Source of the DNA: Methylobacterium sp. E-005
GTDB lineage: Bacteria; Pseudomonadota; Alphaproteobacteria; Rhizobiales; Beijerinckiaceae
Assembly: GCF_022829725.1 (NCBI RefSeq)
Contig: NZ_JAKSYG010000231.1
Coordinates: 33,114-97,113 of the forward strand
Direction of reading: 5' to 3'
Length of the DNA stretch: 64,000 nt
A model generated the notes under the pieces. It was not told where the DNA came from. It was given only the letters and a program-made list of their open reading frames with translations, and searched no databases. Numbering within the stretch: position 1 is the stretch's first letter; every line of letters starts with the position of its first letter. This document shows positions 18,694 to 28,831 of this stretch, one piece after another. The position numbers and the translations under genes were made by a program.

Positions 18694-19014
18694 CGCGAAT
18701 CCCCGGTCCCTGGAAGCCGTCCGGCGACGCTACGAGTTTTCTCGCTCCTCAAATGTGACACTCGCGGTCGTCGGTGCGGCGGACGATTGTCGGGAGCTTC
18801 GGTGCCGCAGTATTATCTACCTGGGGTCGGATCGCGGCATTGATCGACATCTTGCAACAGGGGCGACAGCCGTCCCCGTCCGGATTTCCGCCTCATCCCG
18901 AGGGGCCGCGCCTGGGCAATCGCCCCGGTTCCGGGTCCCGGGACGATGCTTCGGATCCCTGTCCGGCTACAGGCTCCTCGCCGCGGAACCGGCGGCCGCT
19001 CCTGTGGACCCCGC
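18694..19014. other. gene-free stretch between meaA and a chemoreceptor gene
   Basis: About 320 bp hold the 3' flank of meaA and the 5' flank of the Cache chemoreceptor. I see no convincing coding frame and no hairpin with a T tract. It presumably contains the chemoreceptor promoter. Confidence 0.5.
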
Positions 19015-21045
19015 TCAGTACACGGCGTCGCGCTTCGGCGGCGCCTCGGCCGACGCAAGATTCCGCTCCACCACCTTGGCCAGCCCGATCATGATCTGGT
19101 CGATGGCGTAGTCCTTCGGCGTGTAGACGGCGCGCACGCCCATGTTCTTGAGGACGAGCTCGTCCTCGGGCGAGATGATGCCGCCGACCACCACCGGGAT
19201 GTGGTCGAGCCCCGCCTCCCGCATCTTGGCCCGGACCTCGCGCACCAGCGGCACGTGGCTCCCCGACAGGATCGACAGGCCGACCACGTGGGCGCCGGTC
19301 TCCTTGGCCTTGGCGACGATCTCGGCTGGCGTCTGGCGGATGCCGTCATAGGTCACGTCGAAGCCGACGTCCCGGGCGCGCAAGGCGATCTGCTCGGCGC
19401 CGTTGGAATGGCCGTCGAGGCCCGGCTTGCCGACCACGAGCTTGGGCGTCTCGCCGAGCCGCTCGCCGAGATCGGCGATCAGGAGCTTGGCCTCCTCGGC
19501 GGCCCCGGACGAGACCGTCTCGAGGGTGACGCCCGTGGGCGCCCGGTACTCGCCGAACACAGCCCGCAGGCGCGCGCCCCACTCGCCGGTGGTGACCCCG
19601 GCCTTGGCCGCCTCGATCGAGGGCGGCATGATGTTGGCGCCCGAGCGTGCGGCCTGCTCCAGGGCGTCGAGGGCCTGCTCCACGGCCCGTGCGTCGCGGC
19701 GGCCGCGCCACTCGCGGATGCGGCCCTGCGCTTCCATCTCCACCGTCTCGGAGACGGAGAAGATCGCCCCCTCCCCGGCGGTGAGCGGCGAGGGCTCGCC
19801 CTGCTGCCACTTGTTGACGCCGACCACGATCTGCTCGCCGGCCTCGATGGCCGAGATGCGCCGGGCGTTCGACTCCACCAGCGCGCGCTTGAGTGCCCCG
19901 GTCTCGACCGCCGCGACCGCGCCGCCGATGCCGCCGATCCGCTCCAGCTCGGCCCGGGTCTGCGCCTTCAGCGCCTCGACCTTGGCCTCGATCACGTGGC
20001 TGCCGTCGAAGATGTCGTCGTATTCGAGAAGGTCGGTCTCGAAGGCCAGGATCTGCTGCATCCGCATCGACCATTGCTGGTCCCAGGGCCGTGGCAGGCC
20101 CAGCGCCTCGTTCCAGGCCGGCAGCTGCACGGCGCGGGCGCGGGCGCGCTTCGAGAGCGTCACCGCCAGCATCTCGATCAGGATGCGGTGGACGTTGTTC
20201 TCGGGCTGCTGCTCGGTGAGCCCCAGGGAGTTCACCTGCACGCCGTAGCGAAAAATCCGCTTCTTCGGATCGTCGATGCCGTAGCGCTCCTGGGCGATCT
20301 CGTCCCAGAGCTCCGAGAACGCCCGCATCTTGCAGATCTCGGTGACGAACCGCAGGCCGGCGTTCACGAAGAACGAGATCCGGCCGAACACGTCGGAGAA
20401 GCTCTCCGCGTCGAATTCGGGATCGTCGCGCACCGTGTCGAGCACCGCGATCGCGATGGCCAGCGCGTAGGACAGCTCCTGGACCGGCGTCGCCCCCGCC
20501 TCCTGCAGGTGGTAGGAGCAGACATTCATCGGGTTCCACTTCGGCACGTTCTTGGTCGTGAACAGGATCACGTCCTTGGTGAGCCGTAAGCTGGGCGCGG
20601 GCGGGAACACGTAGGTGCCGCGCGACAGGTATTCCTTGATGATGTCGTTCTGGGTCGTGCCCTGGAGGGCGGCGATCGGCGCGCCCTGCTCCTCGGCCAC
20701 CGCCAGATAGAGCGCCAGCAGCCACGGGGCCGTGGCGTTGATCGTCATCGAGGTGTTCATCTGGGCGAGCGGGATGTCCTGGAACAGGGTCCGCATGTCG
20801 CCGAGATGCGCGATCGAGACGCCGACCTTGCCGACCTCGCCGCGCGACAGCTCGTGGTCCGGGTCGTAGCCGGTCTGGGTCGGCAGGTCGAAGGCCACCG
20901 ACAGGCCGGTCTGGCCCTTGGCGAGGTTGCCGCGATAGAGCTTGTTCGACTCCGCCGCGGTGGAATGCCCCGCATAGGTGCGGATGATCCAGGGTTTGTC
21001 GCGGCTAGACTTGTCGCTCCGGGTCTCCGCGGCGCTCGCGCCCAT
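19015..21045 (-). CDS. meaA: ethylmalonyl-CoA mutase (MeaA/Ecm), adenosylcobalamin dependent
   Basis: The 676-residue single-chain B12 mutase converts (2R)-ethylmalonyl-CoA to methylsuccinyl-CoA in the ethylmalonyl-CoA pathway. The N-terminal TIM-barrel half includes RTYAGHSTAAESN, DLPTQTGYDPD and TTQNDIIKEYLSRGTY. The C-terminal B12 domain has DGHSNG (the base-off DxHxxG histidine), GLSILSGSH and GGIISPED. Its close match to the remembered M. extorquens MeaA separates it from methylmalonyl-CoA mutase. GGAGG sits five bases before ATG 21045, so I prefer it to ATG 21057. It is divergent from ccr. Confidence 0.95.
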   Translation of the reverse strand: MGASAAETRSDKSSRDKPWIIRTYAGHSTAAESNKLYRGNLAKGQTGLSVAFDLPTQTGYDPDHELSRGEVGKVGVSIAHLGDMRTLFQDIPLAQMNTSMTINATAPWLLALYLAVAEEQGAPIAALQGTTQNDIIKEYLSRGTYVFPPAPSLRLTKDVILFTTKNVPKWNPMNVCSYHLQEAGATPVQELSYALAIAIAVLDTVRDDPEFDAESFSDVFGRISFFVNAGLRFVTEICKMRAFSELWDEIAQERYGIDDPKKRIFRYGVQVNSLGLTEQQPENNVHRILIEMLAVTLSKRARARAVQLPAWNEALGLPRPWDQQWSMRMQQILAFETDLLEYDDIFDGSHVIEAKVEALKAQTRAELERIGGIGGAVAAVETGALKRALVESNARRISAIEAGEQIVVGVNKWQQGEPSPLTAGEGAIFSVSETVEMEAQGRIREWRGRRDARAVEQALDALEQAARSGANIMPPSIEAAKAGVTTGEWGARLRAVFGEYRAPTGVTLETVSSGAAEEAKLLIADLGERLGETPKLVVGKPGLDGHSNGAEQIALRARDVGFDVTYDGIRQTPAEIVAKAKETGAHVVGLSILSGSHVPLVREVRAKMREAGLDHIPVVVGGIISPEDELVLKNMGVRAVYTPKDYAIDQIMIGLAKVVERNLASAEAPPKRDAVY

Positions 21046-21508
21046 CCTGGCCTCCATGTGATCTTTGTATCCGCGCGCGCGGCGCAGCCTTGCCGGCACC
21101 GTAGCGAAGGCTTGGCCACGCGTCATCCGCGACCGAAGTGCAAGAGGCCCCTGCACGGGGACGCAGGGCTTTAAAAAACTTGTGCGCTGGAACAGCGGGA
21201 TTTGAAGGCGCCTGCCAACAAGACCGACGGGGTTCGGCGCGATCTCTGGTATAAAGTCCACCTGAATCGCAGCCTGAACGCCGCGCAAGGTCTCGGGGCC
21301 GGTGCCAGTTCCCGGCGCCCGGAATAATACTTGGTCTCCCCGAAAGCCGAATTTGAATACGTGAGCGCTGCCCCTGTGCCGGCGGCTTCTTTACGTCGAA
21401 AACCTCTGGGTTTGGACTTTCGACCCACTTGGACGCCTTTCGCATCGCCGCTATAGCGCGAGGGAGAACCGCGGCCGTGAGCAACACGCGGGACGAGAGG
21501 AGAGCGAG
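21046..21508. promoter_or_regulatory. divergent promoter region between meaA and ccr
   Basis: This 463-bp gene-free interval separates two divergently transcribed ethylmalonyl-CoA pathway genes and must hold both promoters. AT-richer spots that could serve as -10 elements are at about 21250 (TATAAA) and 21323 (AATAAT). No perfect long palindrome stood out. Co-regulation of the two genes from here is inferred. Confidence 0.6.
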
Positions 21509-22795
<1,287 letters not shown>

Positions 22796-22913
22796 GGCCC
22801 GGTCCGCAATACTCTCCCCGGCCCCGCCGCCCTCGCGCGGGGCTGGCCCGATCGGTTAAGCTCGGCCGTCCCTCGCCGAATCGGTTGCCGGTTCGGTGTG
22901 GCGGGATGCGCGG

Positions 22914-23270
22914 ATGCGGGCCCGAGAGATCCTGACGGACCCGGCCCGATCCGAACCGGGGGTTTGGGATTTGACCGGCGACGACGAGACTTACGTGTAC
23001 GATGAGGCGACCGGCGAGTGGCTCCCGCCCGGTCAGGCCTCCGCGCCGCCGGCCCGGGCCGAGGTCCGCGACGCGTCGGGCAACCTGCTCGCCGACGGCG
23101 ATTCGGTGACGCTGATCAAGGACCTCAAGGTCAAGGGTGCGAACCAGACCCTGAAGCAGGGCACGGTGATCCGGTCGATCCGCCTGACGGACGATCCCGA
23201 GGAGATCGATTGCCGCCATGACACCATCAAGGGCTTGGTCCTGCGCACGGAGTTCGTGCGCAAGCGCTGA
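22914..23270 (+). CDS. PhnA/YjdM C-terminal domain protein lacking the zinc ribbon
   Basis: About 118 residues from ATG 22914. The C-terminal 70 residues (VRDASGNLLADGDSVTLIKDL to RTEFVRKR) are the conserved PhnA/YjdM domain. The N-terminal Cys4 zinc ribbon of the full-length family is absent; the only cysteine is in EEIDCRHD. The start is uncertain. A TTG at 22971 begins just before the conserved DDETYVYDEATGEW, and GTG 22896 is also possible. The domain was named for phosphonate operons, but no phn genes are near; function unknown. Confidence 0.7.
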   Translation: MRAREILTDPARSEPGVWDLTGDDETYVYDEATGEWLPPGQASAPPARAEVRDASGNLLADGDSVTLIKDLKVKGANQTLKQGTVIRSIRLTDDPEEIDCRHDTIKGLVLRTEFVRKR

Positions 23271-23293
23271 TCCCGTCTGACCCGCCAGATCCG

Positions 23294-23430
23294 GGGTTTC
23301 CAAAGGGCTTTGCCCTTTGGCGGGTCGTCAGGGCGAAGCCCTGACCGTCTCAGGAGCAGCCCGACGCGGGACAACGTCCGGCACCAGGGCTCCGCCCTGG
23401 ACCCGCGAAAGGGCTCGCCCTTTCGAAACC
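23294..23430. repeat. hairpin-chain repeat, copy B
   Basis: Palindromes in order: CCAAAGGGCTTTGCCCTTTGG, TCAGGGCGAAGCCCTGA, CCAGGGCTCCGCCCTGG and CGAAAGGGCTCGCCCTTTCG. The order is reversed relative to copies A, E and F. It lies between convergent genes. Confidence 0.88.
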
Positions 23431-23486
23431 AGGACTATGCCGGTCCGCACTGCGGAAAACACTGTGCTCGCCCGTCAGACAGGCGC

Positions 23487-23687
23487 TCAAACCCGCAGGT
23501 CGACGCTCAGGCCCTGGCCGGGGGGCGCCGGCGGTCCGGCACTCGCCGCGTTCTGGGCGCCCTCCGCCACCAGACCGGCCACGGCCTTGTCGGCCGCGAG
23601 CTGCTGCCGGGCGATGGCGACGCCGATCTGCTGGTTCTGGGCCGCGCCCAGCATCTGGACGGCGGCTGCGACGGAGACGGGATCCAT
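23487..23687 (-). CDS. small YjfB-like putative motility protein
   Basis: The 66-residue protein starts MDPVSVAAAVQMLGAAQNQQIGVAI. It has the amphipathic, Gln/Ala-rich pattern of YjfB-family small proteins found with motility genes. The tail is rich in Pro and Gly. No motility genes adjoin it. Assigned by pattern only. Confidence 0.55.
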   Translation of the reverse strand: MDPVSVAAAVQMLGAAQNQQIGVAIARQQLAADKAVAGLVAEGAQNAASAGPPAPPGQGLSVDLRV

Positions 23688-23755
23688 GCCCCGAGGTTAG
23701 GTCACCCACCTGAATCCGGCGTTACGGCGATCCGCGGCTTTCGAGCGATCCGCCC

Positions 23756-25075
23756 TCACCCGTCCAGAAAACCGCGCTGGCGTGCCCGGTAGCCGCCGAT
23801 CAGCGTCACGCAGACGAGGGACACGCCCGCCAGCACCGTGCCGAACACGGCGATCGGCCACCAATGGCCCTGGAACCGCTCGGCCAGCACCGTTCCGACG
23901 ATCGGCGTCAGGCCGCCGGCGAGGGCGCCGCAGAACTGGTAGGCGATCGAGATCGCCGAGTAGCGCACCCGGGCCGGGAAGGCGCCCGCGAGGTAGCCGG
24001 CGATCACCGCGTAGAAGGTTGCGCTGCCGATCACGTTGAGGGCGAGGCCCAGCACGATCAGCGGCACCGACTTGGTCTCGACCAGCCAGAACAGCGGATA
24101 GGGCGCCAGCATCGCCCAGACCAGCGTGCCCTGCAGGAACAGCCGCTCGTTGCGGATCAGCTCCGCGATCCGGGCGCCCACGGGGGTCATCACCAGCTGC
24201 ACGACGGCGCCGATCAGCAGGGCGTCGAGGATCGTGGCCCGCGCGATGCCGAGATACTGCGTGGTGAACGCGATCATGAACGTGTTGAACAGGTAGACCG
24301 AGGCGATCGCGAAGGTATTGGCCCCGGCCGCCAGCAGGACCGGCTTGAGGTACGTCGTCAGCACCTCGCGCACGGGGGCCGCCGGCGGACCGCCCGCGGC
24401 CCGGGTCTTCTCGAAGGCCGGCGATTCCGCGACGCCGAGGCGGATCGCGAGGCCCACGGCGAGCAGCAGGATGCTCACCAGGAACGGCACCCGCCAGCCC
24501 CAGCTCAGAAAACTCTCCTTGTCGAGGAGGCCGGCCAGCCGGAAGGCCAGGAGCGACAGGATCTGCCCGGCGGGGCTGCCGAGCTGCGCGAAGGAGGCGA
24601 AGAAGGTGTTGCGCCCGGCCGGCGCGTGCTCGGCAGCCATCAGCACCGCGCCGCCCCACTCACCGCCGACCGCGAGCCCCTGGATCAGCCGCAGGACGAC
24701 CAGCATCACCGGCGCCCAGAGGCCGACCGACGCGTAGGTCGGCAGCAGGCCGATCCCCGAGGTGGCGATGCCCATCATCACCAGCGTCGCCACGAGGGCC
24801 CGCTTGCGCCCGAACCGGTCGCCGAGATGCCCGAAGATCAGGCCGCCGAGCGGCCGGGCCAGGAAGCCGACCGCGAAGGTGCCGAAGGCCGAGAGCGTCG
24901 CGATGTAGGGGGATTCCGCCGTGAAGAAGAGCGGCCCGAACACCAGGGCCGCCGCGGTGCCGTAGATGAAGAAGTCGTACCACTCGATCGTGGTGCCCAC
25001 GAAGGCCGCCAGCGCCGCCCGGGCGGACTGGCTCTGTCCGGGCTTGGCGGCCGGGCTTGCGGTCGTGACGGCCAT
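23756..25075 (-). CDS. MFS transporter, metabolite:H+ symporter (MHS/ProP-ShiA type)
   Basis: The 439-residue transporter has twelve hydrophobic segments. The MHS signature EWYDFFIYGTAAAL is in helix 1, the loop 2-3 motif is GHLGDRFGRKRAL, and GLAVGGEWGGAVL follows. Relatives carry shikimate, dicarboxylates, proline/betaine or citrate; substrate not deducible. It is the only gene of its unit, with an inverted-repeat element in its upstream gap. Confidence 0.88.
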   Translation of the reverse strand: MAVTTASPAAKPGQSQSARAALAAFVGTTIEWYDFFIYGTAAALVFGPLFFTAESPYIATLSAFGTFAVGFLARPLGGLIFGHLGDRFGRKRALVATLVMMGIATSGIGLLPTYASVGLWAPVMLVVLRLIQGLAVGGEWGGAVLMAAEHAPAGRNTFFASFAQLGSPAGQILSLLAFRLAGLLDKESFLSWGWRVPFLVSILLLAVGLAIRLGVAESPAFEKTRAAGGPPAAPVREVLTTYLKPVLLAAGANTFAIASVYLFNTFMIAFTTQYLGIARATILDALLIGAVVQLVMTPVGARIAELIRNERLFLQGTLVWAMLAPYPLFWLVETKSVPLIVLGLALNVIGSATFYAVIAGYLAGAFPARVRYSAISIAYQFCGALAGGLTPIVGTVLAERFQGHWWPIAVFGTVLAGVSLVCVTLIGGYRARQRGFLDG

Positions 25076-25392
25076 CGATCCTCGCGCGGTATTATGAATT
25101 CAGATGCCACCCTGCATGCGCCCGTCAGGCGGGTGACCGCAACGCCTGCGTGCGACAGGGCGGGTGTTTCAGTGAGATGCGGGACTGCGCGATGCGGTTT
25201 TCCAGGGGGCTACACATCTGCTGGGCGCCCGCGCCTCCCATCTAACCCCCTCATCCCGAGGCGCCCGCGAAGCGGGCCTCGAAGGAGGGCTCCAGAAATC
25301 GCAAGGCCATCTGGAAGGCTCCTTCGAGGCCTTCGCTGCGCTCCGGCCCCTCAGGATGAGGGGGGGGGGATTGGATAGTCCGACGCGCCCTG
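25076..25392. other. gene-free stretch with a long inverted repeat
   Basis: About 317 bp upstream of the MHS transporter. The half nearest the transporter is unremarkable and should carry its promoter. The other half, 25245-25370, is the inverted-repeat element listed separately. Confidence 0.6.
25245..25370. repeat. long inverted repeat, family 2, copy 1
   Basis: Outer arms are CCCCCTCATCC and GGATGAGGGGG. Inner arms are CCTCGAAGGAGGGCTCCAG and CTGGAAGGCTCCTTCGAGG. The whole 125 bp could fold into one cruciform. A related copy is at 32254-32372. It lies downstream of the XRE regulator and upstream of the MFS gene. Confidence 0.85.
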
Positions 25393-25953
25393 TCAAAAAC
25401 TCGGCGGTGTGCAGGCGCTCACCACCTCGCAGGGATTGGGCCCGACGCAGCGGAACCGGTGCGGCCGGCGGCTGTCGAAGCTGTAGGCGTCGCCGGGGCC
25501 GAGGATGCGGCGCTCGGCATCCACCGTCACCTCCAGGCGGCCGGAGAGCACGATGCCGCCCTCCTCCCCCTCGTGGGAGAGCGGCACCCGGCCGGTATCG
25601 GCGCCCGGTTCGTAGCGCTCCTTCAGGATCTGGAGCTTGCGCCCGAACAGGCTGTCGCCGACCTGCCGGTACGAGATCGCCCCCTTGGCGGCCCGGCGGC
25701 CGATCTCGGTGAGTTCCTCGGCGGCGAAGAACGCCTTGCGCTCCGGCTCCGGCTCCAGGGCGAAGAACTCGGCCATACCGATCGGCACCCCGTCGAGGAT
25801 CCGCTTCAGGGCGCCCACCGAGGGGTTCACCCGGTTGGCCTCGATCAGCGAGATCGCGGAATTCGTCACCCCGGCGCGTTTGGCGAGCGTCCGCTGCGAC
25901 AGGCCGTGGCGGGCGCGCACGAAGCGCAGGCGGGCGCCGACATCGATGCTCAT
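25393..25953 (-). CDS. XRE-family regulator with C-terminal cupin domain (PuuR-like)
   Basis: The 186-residue protein has an N-terminal HTH_3 (residues about 5-60) with GLSQRTLAKRAGVTNSAISLIE. The C-terminal cupin (about 110-180) carries HEGEEGGIVLSGRLEV and GDAYSFDSRRPHRF. ATG 25953 is used because the HTH starts directly after it. It is divergent from an omega-aminotransferase, as in polyamine and GABA/beta-alanine catabolic loci, so local repression released by an amine or amino acid is the likely role. Confidence 0.85.
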   Translation of the reverse strand: MSIDVGARLRFVRARHGLSQRTLAKRAGVTNSAISLIEANRVNPSVGALKRILDGVPIGMAEFFALEPEPERKAFFAAEELTEIGRRAAKGAISYRQVGDSLFGRKLQILKERYEPGADTGRVPLSHEGEEGGIVLSGRLEVTVDAERRILGPGDAYSFDSRRPHRFRCVGPNPCEVVSACTPPSF

Positions 25954-26120
25954 CCGGCTGAAGGCCCGTTTCAGGTGTTGCGGATCCCGCAACGGTGCCA
26001 CCCGCGGCCCCGATCCTGCAAGGGCTTGGCGGCGATCAGAAAAGGACTTGTTGCCCGATCGGCGAAGGTGTCCCCTGGTCCCGCCGCCCGATCCGCGCCC
26101 CCTGCCCCGGAGAACCGCCC

Positions 26121-27455
26121 ATGACCGACCATCCGCTCCGCAACACGCCCGCGATGGACGCCTTCTGGATGCCGTTCACGGCCAACCGCCAGTTCAAGGC
26201 GGCGCCGCGCCTGCTCGTCTCGGCCGAGGGCATGCACTACACCGCCGATGACGGCCGCACGATTCTCGACGGCTCGGCTGGGCTCTGGTGCGTCAATGCC
26301 GGCCACGGGCGCCGGGGCATCGCGGCGGCGGTGGAGCGCCAGCTCGCCACCCTCGACTTCGCGCCGACCTTCCAGATGGGCCACCCCATCGCGTTCGAGT
26401 TCGCCGAGCGCCTCGCCGAGATCGCCCCGGGCGGCCCGGACAAGCGCCTCGACCGGGTGTTCTTCACCAATTCCGGCTCGGAATCGGTCGACACCGCCCT
26501 CAAGATCGCGCTGGCCTACCAGCGGGCGATCGGTCAGGGCACGCGGACCCGGCTGATCGGCCGCGAGCGCGGCTATCACGGCGTCGGCTTCGGCGGCCTG
26601 TCGGTCGGCGGCATCGTGTCGAACCGGCGGGTCTTCCCGACCCTCAATGGCACCGACCACCTGCGCCACACCCACGACCCGGCTCGCAACGCCTTCGTGA
26701 AGGGCCAGCCCGAGCACGGGGCGGAACTCGCCGAGGATCTGGAGCGGCTGGTGGCGCTCCATGGGGCGGAGACCATCGCGGCCTGCATCGTCGAGCCGGT
26801 GGCGGGCTCGACCGGCGTGCTGATCCCGCCGAAGGGCTACCTGGAGCGCCTGCGCGAGATCTGCACGAAGCACGGCATCCTGCTGATCTTCGACGAGGTC
26901 ATCTCCGGGTTCGGCCGCCTCGGCGCGCCCTTCGCCACCGACTATTTCGGCGTCGTCCCCGACCTCGTGACCAGCGCCAAGGGCCTGACCAACGGCACGG
27001 TGCCGATGGGCGCGGTCTTCGCCAGCCGCGCGGTCCACGACGCGCTGATGCAGGGTCCGGACGGGATCGAGCTGTTCCACGGCTATACCTATTCCGGCCA
27101 CCCGATCGCCTGTGCGGCCGGCCTCGCGACGCTGGACATCTACCGGGATGAGGGGCTGCTCACCCGCGTCGCCGATATCGCGGACGACTGGGCGGCGGCG
27201 ATGCACGACCTGCGCGGGCGCAAGGGCGTCATCGACATCCGCAGCATCGGGCTGGTGGCCGGCATCGAGCTGGCGCCGCGTCCGGACGCGCCGGGCAAGC
27301 GCGCCTACGACGTGTTCGTGGATTGCTTCGAGCGCGGTCTGCTCACCCGGGTGACCGGCGACATCATCGCGCTGTCGCCGCCGCTGATCATCGAGCGCGG
27401 CCAGATCGGCGAGATCGTGGACATCCTCGGCGCGGCGATCGACCGGGTCGCCTGA
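26121..27455 (+). CDS. class III omega-aminotransferase (beta-alanine:pyruvate type)
   Basis: The 444-residue PLP enzyme contains FFTNSGSESVDTALK, GRERGYHGVGFGG, the cofactor Asp in LLIFDEVISGFGR and the Schiff-base lysine in TSAKGLTNG. The pattern DAFWMPFTANRQFK near the start is characteristic of beta-alanine/omega-amino acid:pyruvate transaminases. It would transfer an amino group from an omega-amino acid or amine to pyruvate. Its divergent XRE/cupin neighbour probably controls it. Confidence 0.9.
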   Translation: MTDHPLRNTPAMDAFWMPFTANRQFKAAPRLLVSAEGMHYTADDGRTILDGSAGLWCVNAGHGRRGIAAAVERQLATLDFAPTFQMGHPIAFEFAERLAEIAPGGPDKRLDRVFFTNSGSESVDTALKIALAYQRAIGQGTRTRLIGRERGYHGVGFGGLSVGGIVSNRRVFPTLNGTDHLRHTHDPARNAFVKGQPEHGAELAEDLERLVALHGAETIAACIVEPVAGSTGVLIPPKGYLERLREICTKHGILLIFDEVISGFGRLGAPFATDYFGVVPDLVTSAKGLTNGTVPMGAVFASRAVHDALMQGPDGIELFHGYTYSGHPIACAAGLATLDIYRDEGLLTRVADIADDWAAAMHDLRGRKGVIDIRSIGLVAGIELAPRPDAPGKRAYDVFVDCFERGLLTRVTGDIIALSPPLIIERGQIGEIVDILGAAIDRVA

Positions 27456-27469
27456 GGGCTTTGGATCGG

Positions 27470-27571
27470 GGTTTCCAAAGGGCGAGCCCTTTGGTGGGTT
27501 GTCAGGGCAAAGCCCTGACGGATTCCAAGGCGCCGCCCTGGACCCGCGAAAGGGCTCGCCCTTTCGAAACC
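27470..27571. repeat. hairpin-chain repeat, copy C
   Basis: Palindromes CCAAAGGGCGAGCCCTTTGG, TCAGGGCAAAGCCCTGA, a shortened GGCGCCGCC block, and CGAAAGGGCTCGCCCTTTCG. It follows the aminotransferase stop by about 15 bp. Same orientation as copy B. Confidence 0.88.
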
Positions 27572-27680
27572 ATGACGTGAGCCTGCCGCATAGGTGCCTG
27601 CCTCACACGGTGGGGTTGTTGCGACACCGCATGGGCCCATCTGCCTCGGACCCGGGTTTTGGCCGGGCACGAGGGTTTTT

Positions 27681-28742
27681 ATGTCGAACACCGCTCTGAT
27701 CGTCGGCGCCAGCGGGATCGTCGGCAGCGCCACCGCGGCGCGGCTCAGCCAGGAGGGCTGGCGGGTCGCGGGCCTCGCGCGTCACCCGGTGCAGCAGGAC
27801 GGTGTCGAGCCGGTGGCCGGCGACCTGCAGGATCCGGCCTCCCTGGAGCGGGCGCTGGCCGACCTCGCGCCGAGCCACGTGTTCCTGGCGACGTGGCAGC
27901 GACGCCCGACCGAGGCGGAGATGATCCGCGTCAACCGGGCCATGATCGAGAACCTGCTCGACGCGCTCCGGCCGAAGCAGAGCGTCCGCCACGTCGCCCT
28001 GGTGACCGGGCTGAAGCACTATCTCGGCCCGTTCGAGGCCTACGGCAAAGGCACCCTGCCGCAGACGCCGTTCCGCGAGGACCAGGGCCGGCTCGACATC
28101 GAGAATTTCTATTACGCCCAGGAAGATGCGGTGTTCGCCGCCGCCGACCGCGACGGCTTCACCTGGAGCGTCCATCGCCCGCACACGATCATCGGCAAGG
28201 CGGTGGGCAACGCGATGAACATGGGCACGACGCTGGCCTGCTACGCCACCCTGTGCCGGGAGCTGGGGCGCCCGTTCCTCTTCCCGGGCTCGGCCGCCCA
28301 GTGGAACGGCCTCACCGACATGACCGACGCGCGGCTCCTCGCCCGTCAGTTGCTGTGGGCGTCGACGGAGCCGAAGGCCGCCAACGAAGCGTTCAACGTT
28401 GTGAACGGCGACGTCTTCCGCTGGAGCTGGATGTGGGGCCGGATCGCCGCGTGGTTCGGAATCGAGCCGGTGCCGTTCGACGGTACGCACCGGCCCCTGG
28501 AGCCGCGGATGGCGCAGGACGGGCCGGCCTGGGCCGAGATCGCGCAGCGCTACGGGCTGGCGGAGCCGGATCTCACCAAGCTGGCTTCCCCCTGGCACAC
28601 GGATGCGGATCTTGGCCGGCCGATCGAGGTCGTCACCGACATGAGCAAGAGCCGGCGGCTGGGCTTCACGGCCTACCAGCCGACCGACGACGCGTTCTAC
28701 GATCTGTTCGCCCAGCTGCGCGCGGACCGGCTCATCCCCTGA
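27681..28742 (+). CDS. SDR family oxidoreductase, PRISE (progesterone 5-beta-reductase-like) type
   Basis: The 353-residue protein has the NADP-binding VGASGIVGSATAARL near the N-terminus. VALVTGLKHYLGPFEAYG and the ENFYYAQED region correspond to PRISE enzymes, which use a Tyr/Lys pair to reduce activated enones. WSVHRPHTIIG follows. ATG 27681 is preceded by a weak GAGGG. Substrate unknown; related bacterial genes are usually annotated as nucleoside-sugar epimerases. Confidence 0.82.
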   Translation: MSNTALIVGASGIVGSATAARLSQEGWRVAGLARHPVQQDGVEPVAGDLQDPASLERALADLAPSHVFLATWQRRPTEAEMIRVNRAMIENLLDALRPKQSVRHVALVTGLKHYLGPFEAYGKGTLPQTPFREDQGRLDIENFYYAQEDAVFAAADRDGFTWSVHRPHTIIGKAVGNAMNMGTTLACYATLCRELGRPFLFPGSAAQWNGLTDMTDARLLARQLLWASTEPKAANEAFNVVNGDVFRWSWMWGRIAAWFGIEPVPFDGTHRPLEPRMAQDGPAWAEIAQRYGLAEPDLTKLASPWHTDADLGRPIEVVTDMSKSRRLGFTAYQPTDDAFYDLFAQLRADRLIP

Positions 28743-28752
28743 CGGGGATCAC

Positions 28753-28830
28753 CGCCGTCATCGCGAGCGCAGCGAAGCGACCCAGGGCTGCATGACCTTG
28801 GATTGCTTCGCTCCGCTCGCAAGACGGCGG
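28753..28830. repeat. inverted repeat, family 3 (GCGAGCG type)
   Basis: Arms GCCGTCatcGCGAGCG and CGCTCGCaaGACGGC enclose AGCGAAGC and GCTTCGCT. A near-complete 78-bp palindrome fills the gap between two convergent genes. Only one copy is seen in this window. Confidence 0.8.
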
Positions 28831-28831
28831 C

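Noticed and set aside
16516..18843. 775-codon plus-strand frame over the Cache chemoreceptor
   Set aside because: Shadow of the receptor gene. Composition is His/Arg/Gly-rich with no family pattern.
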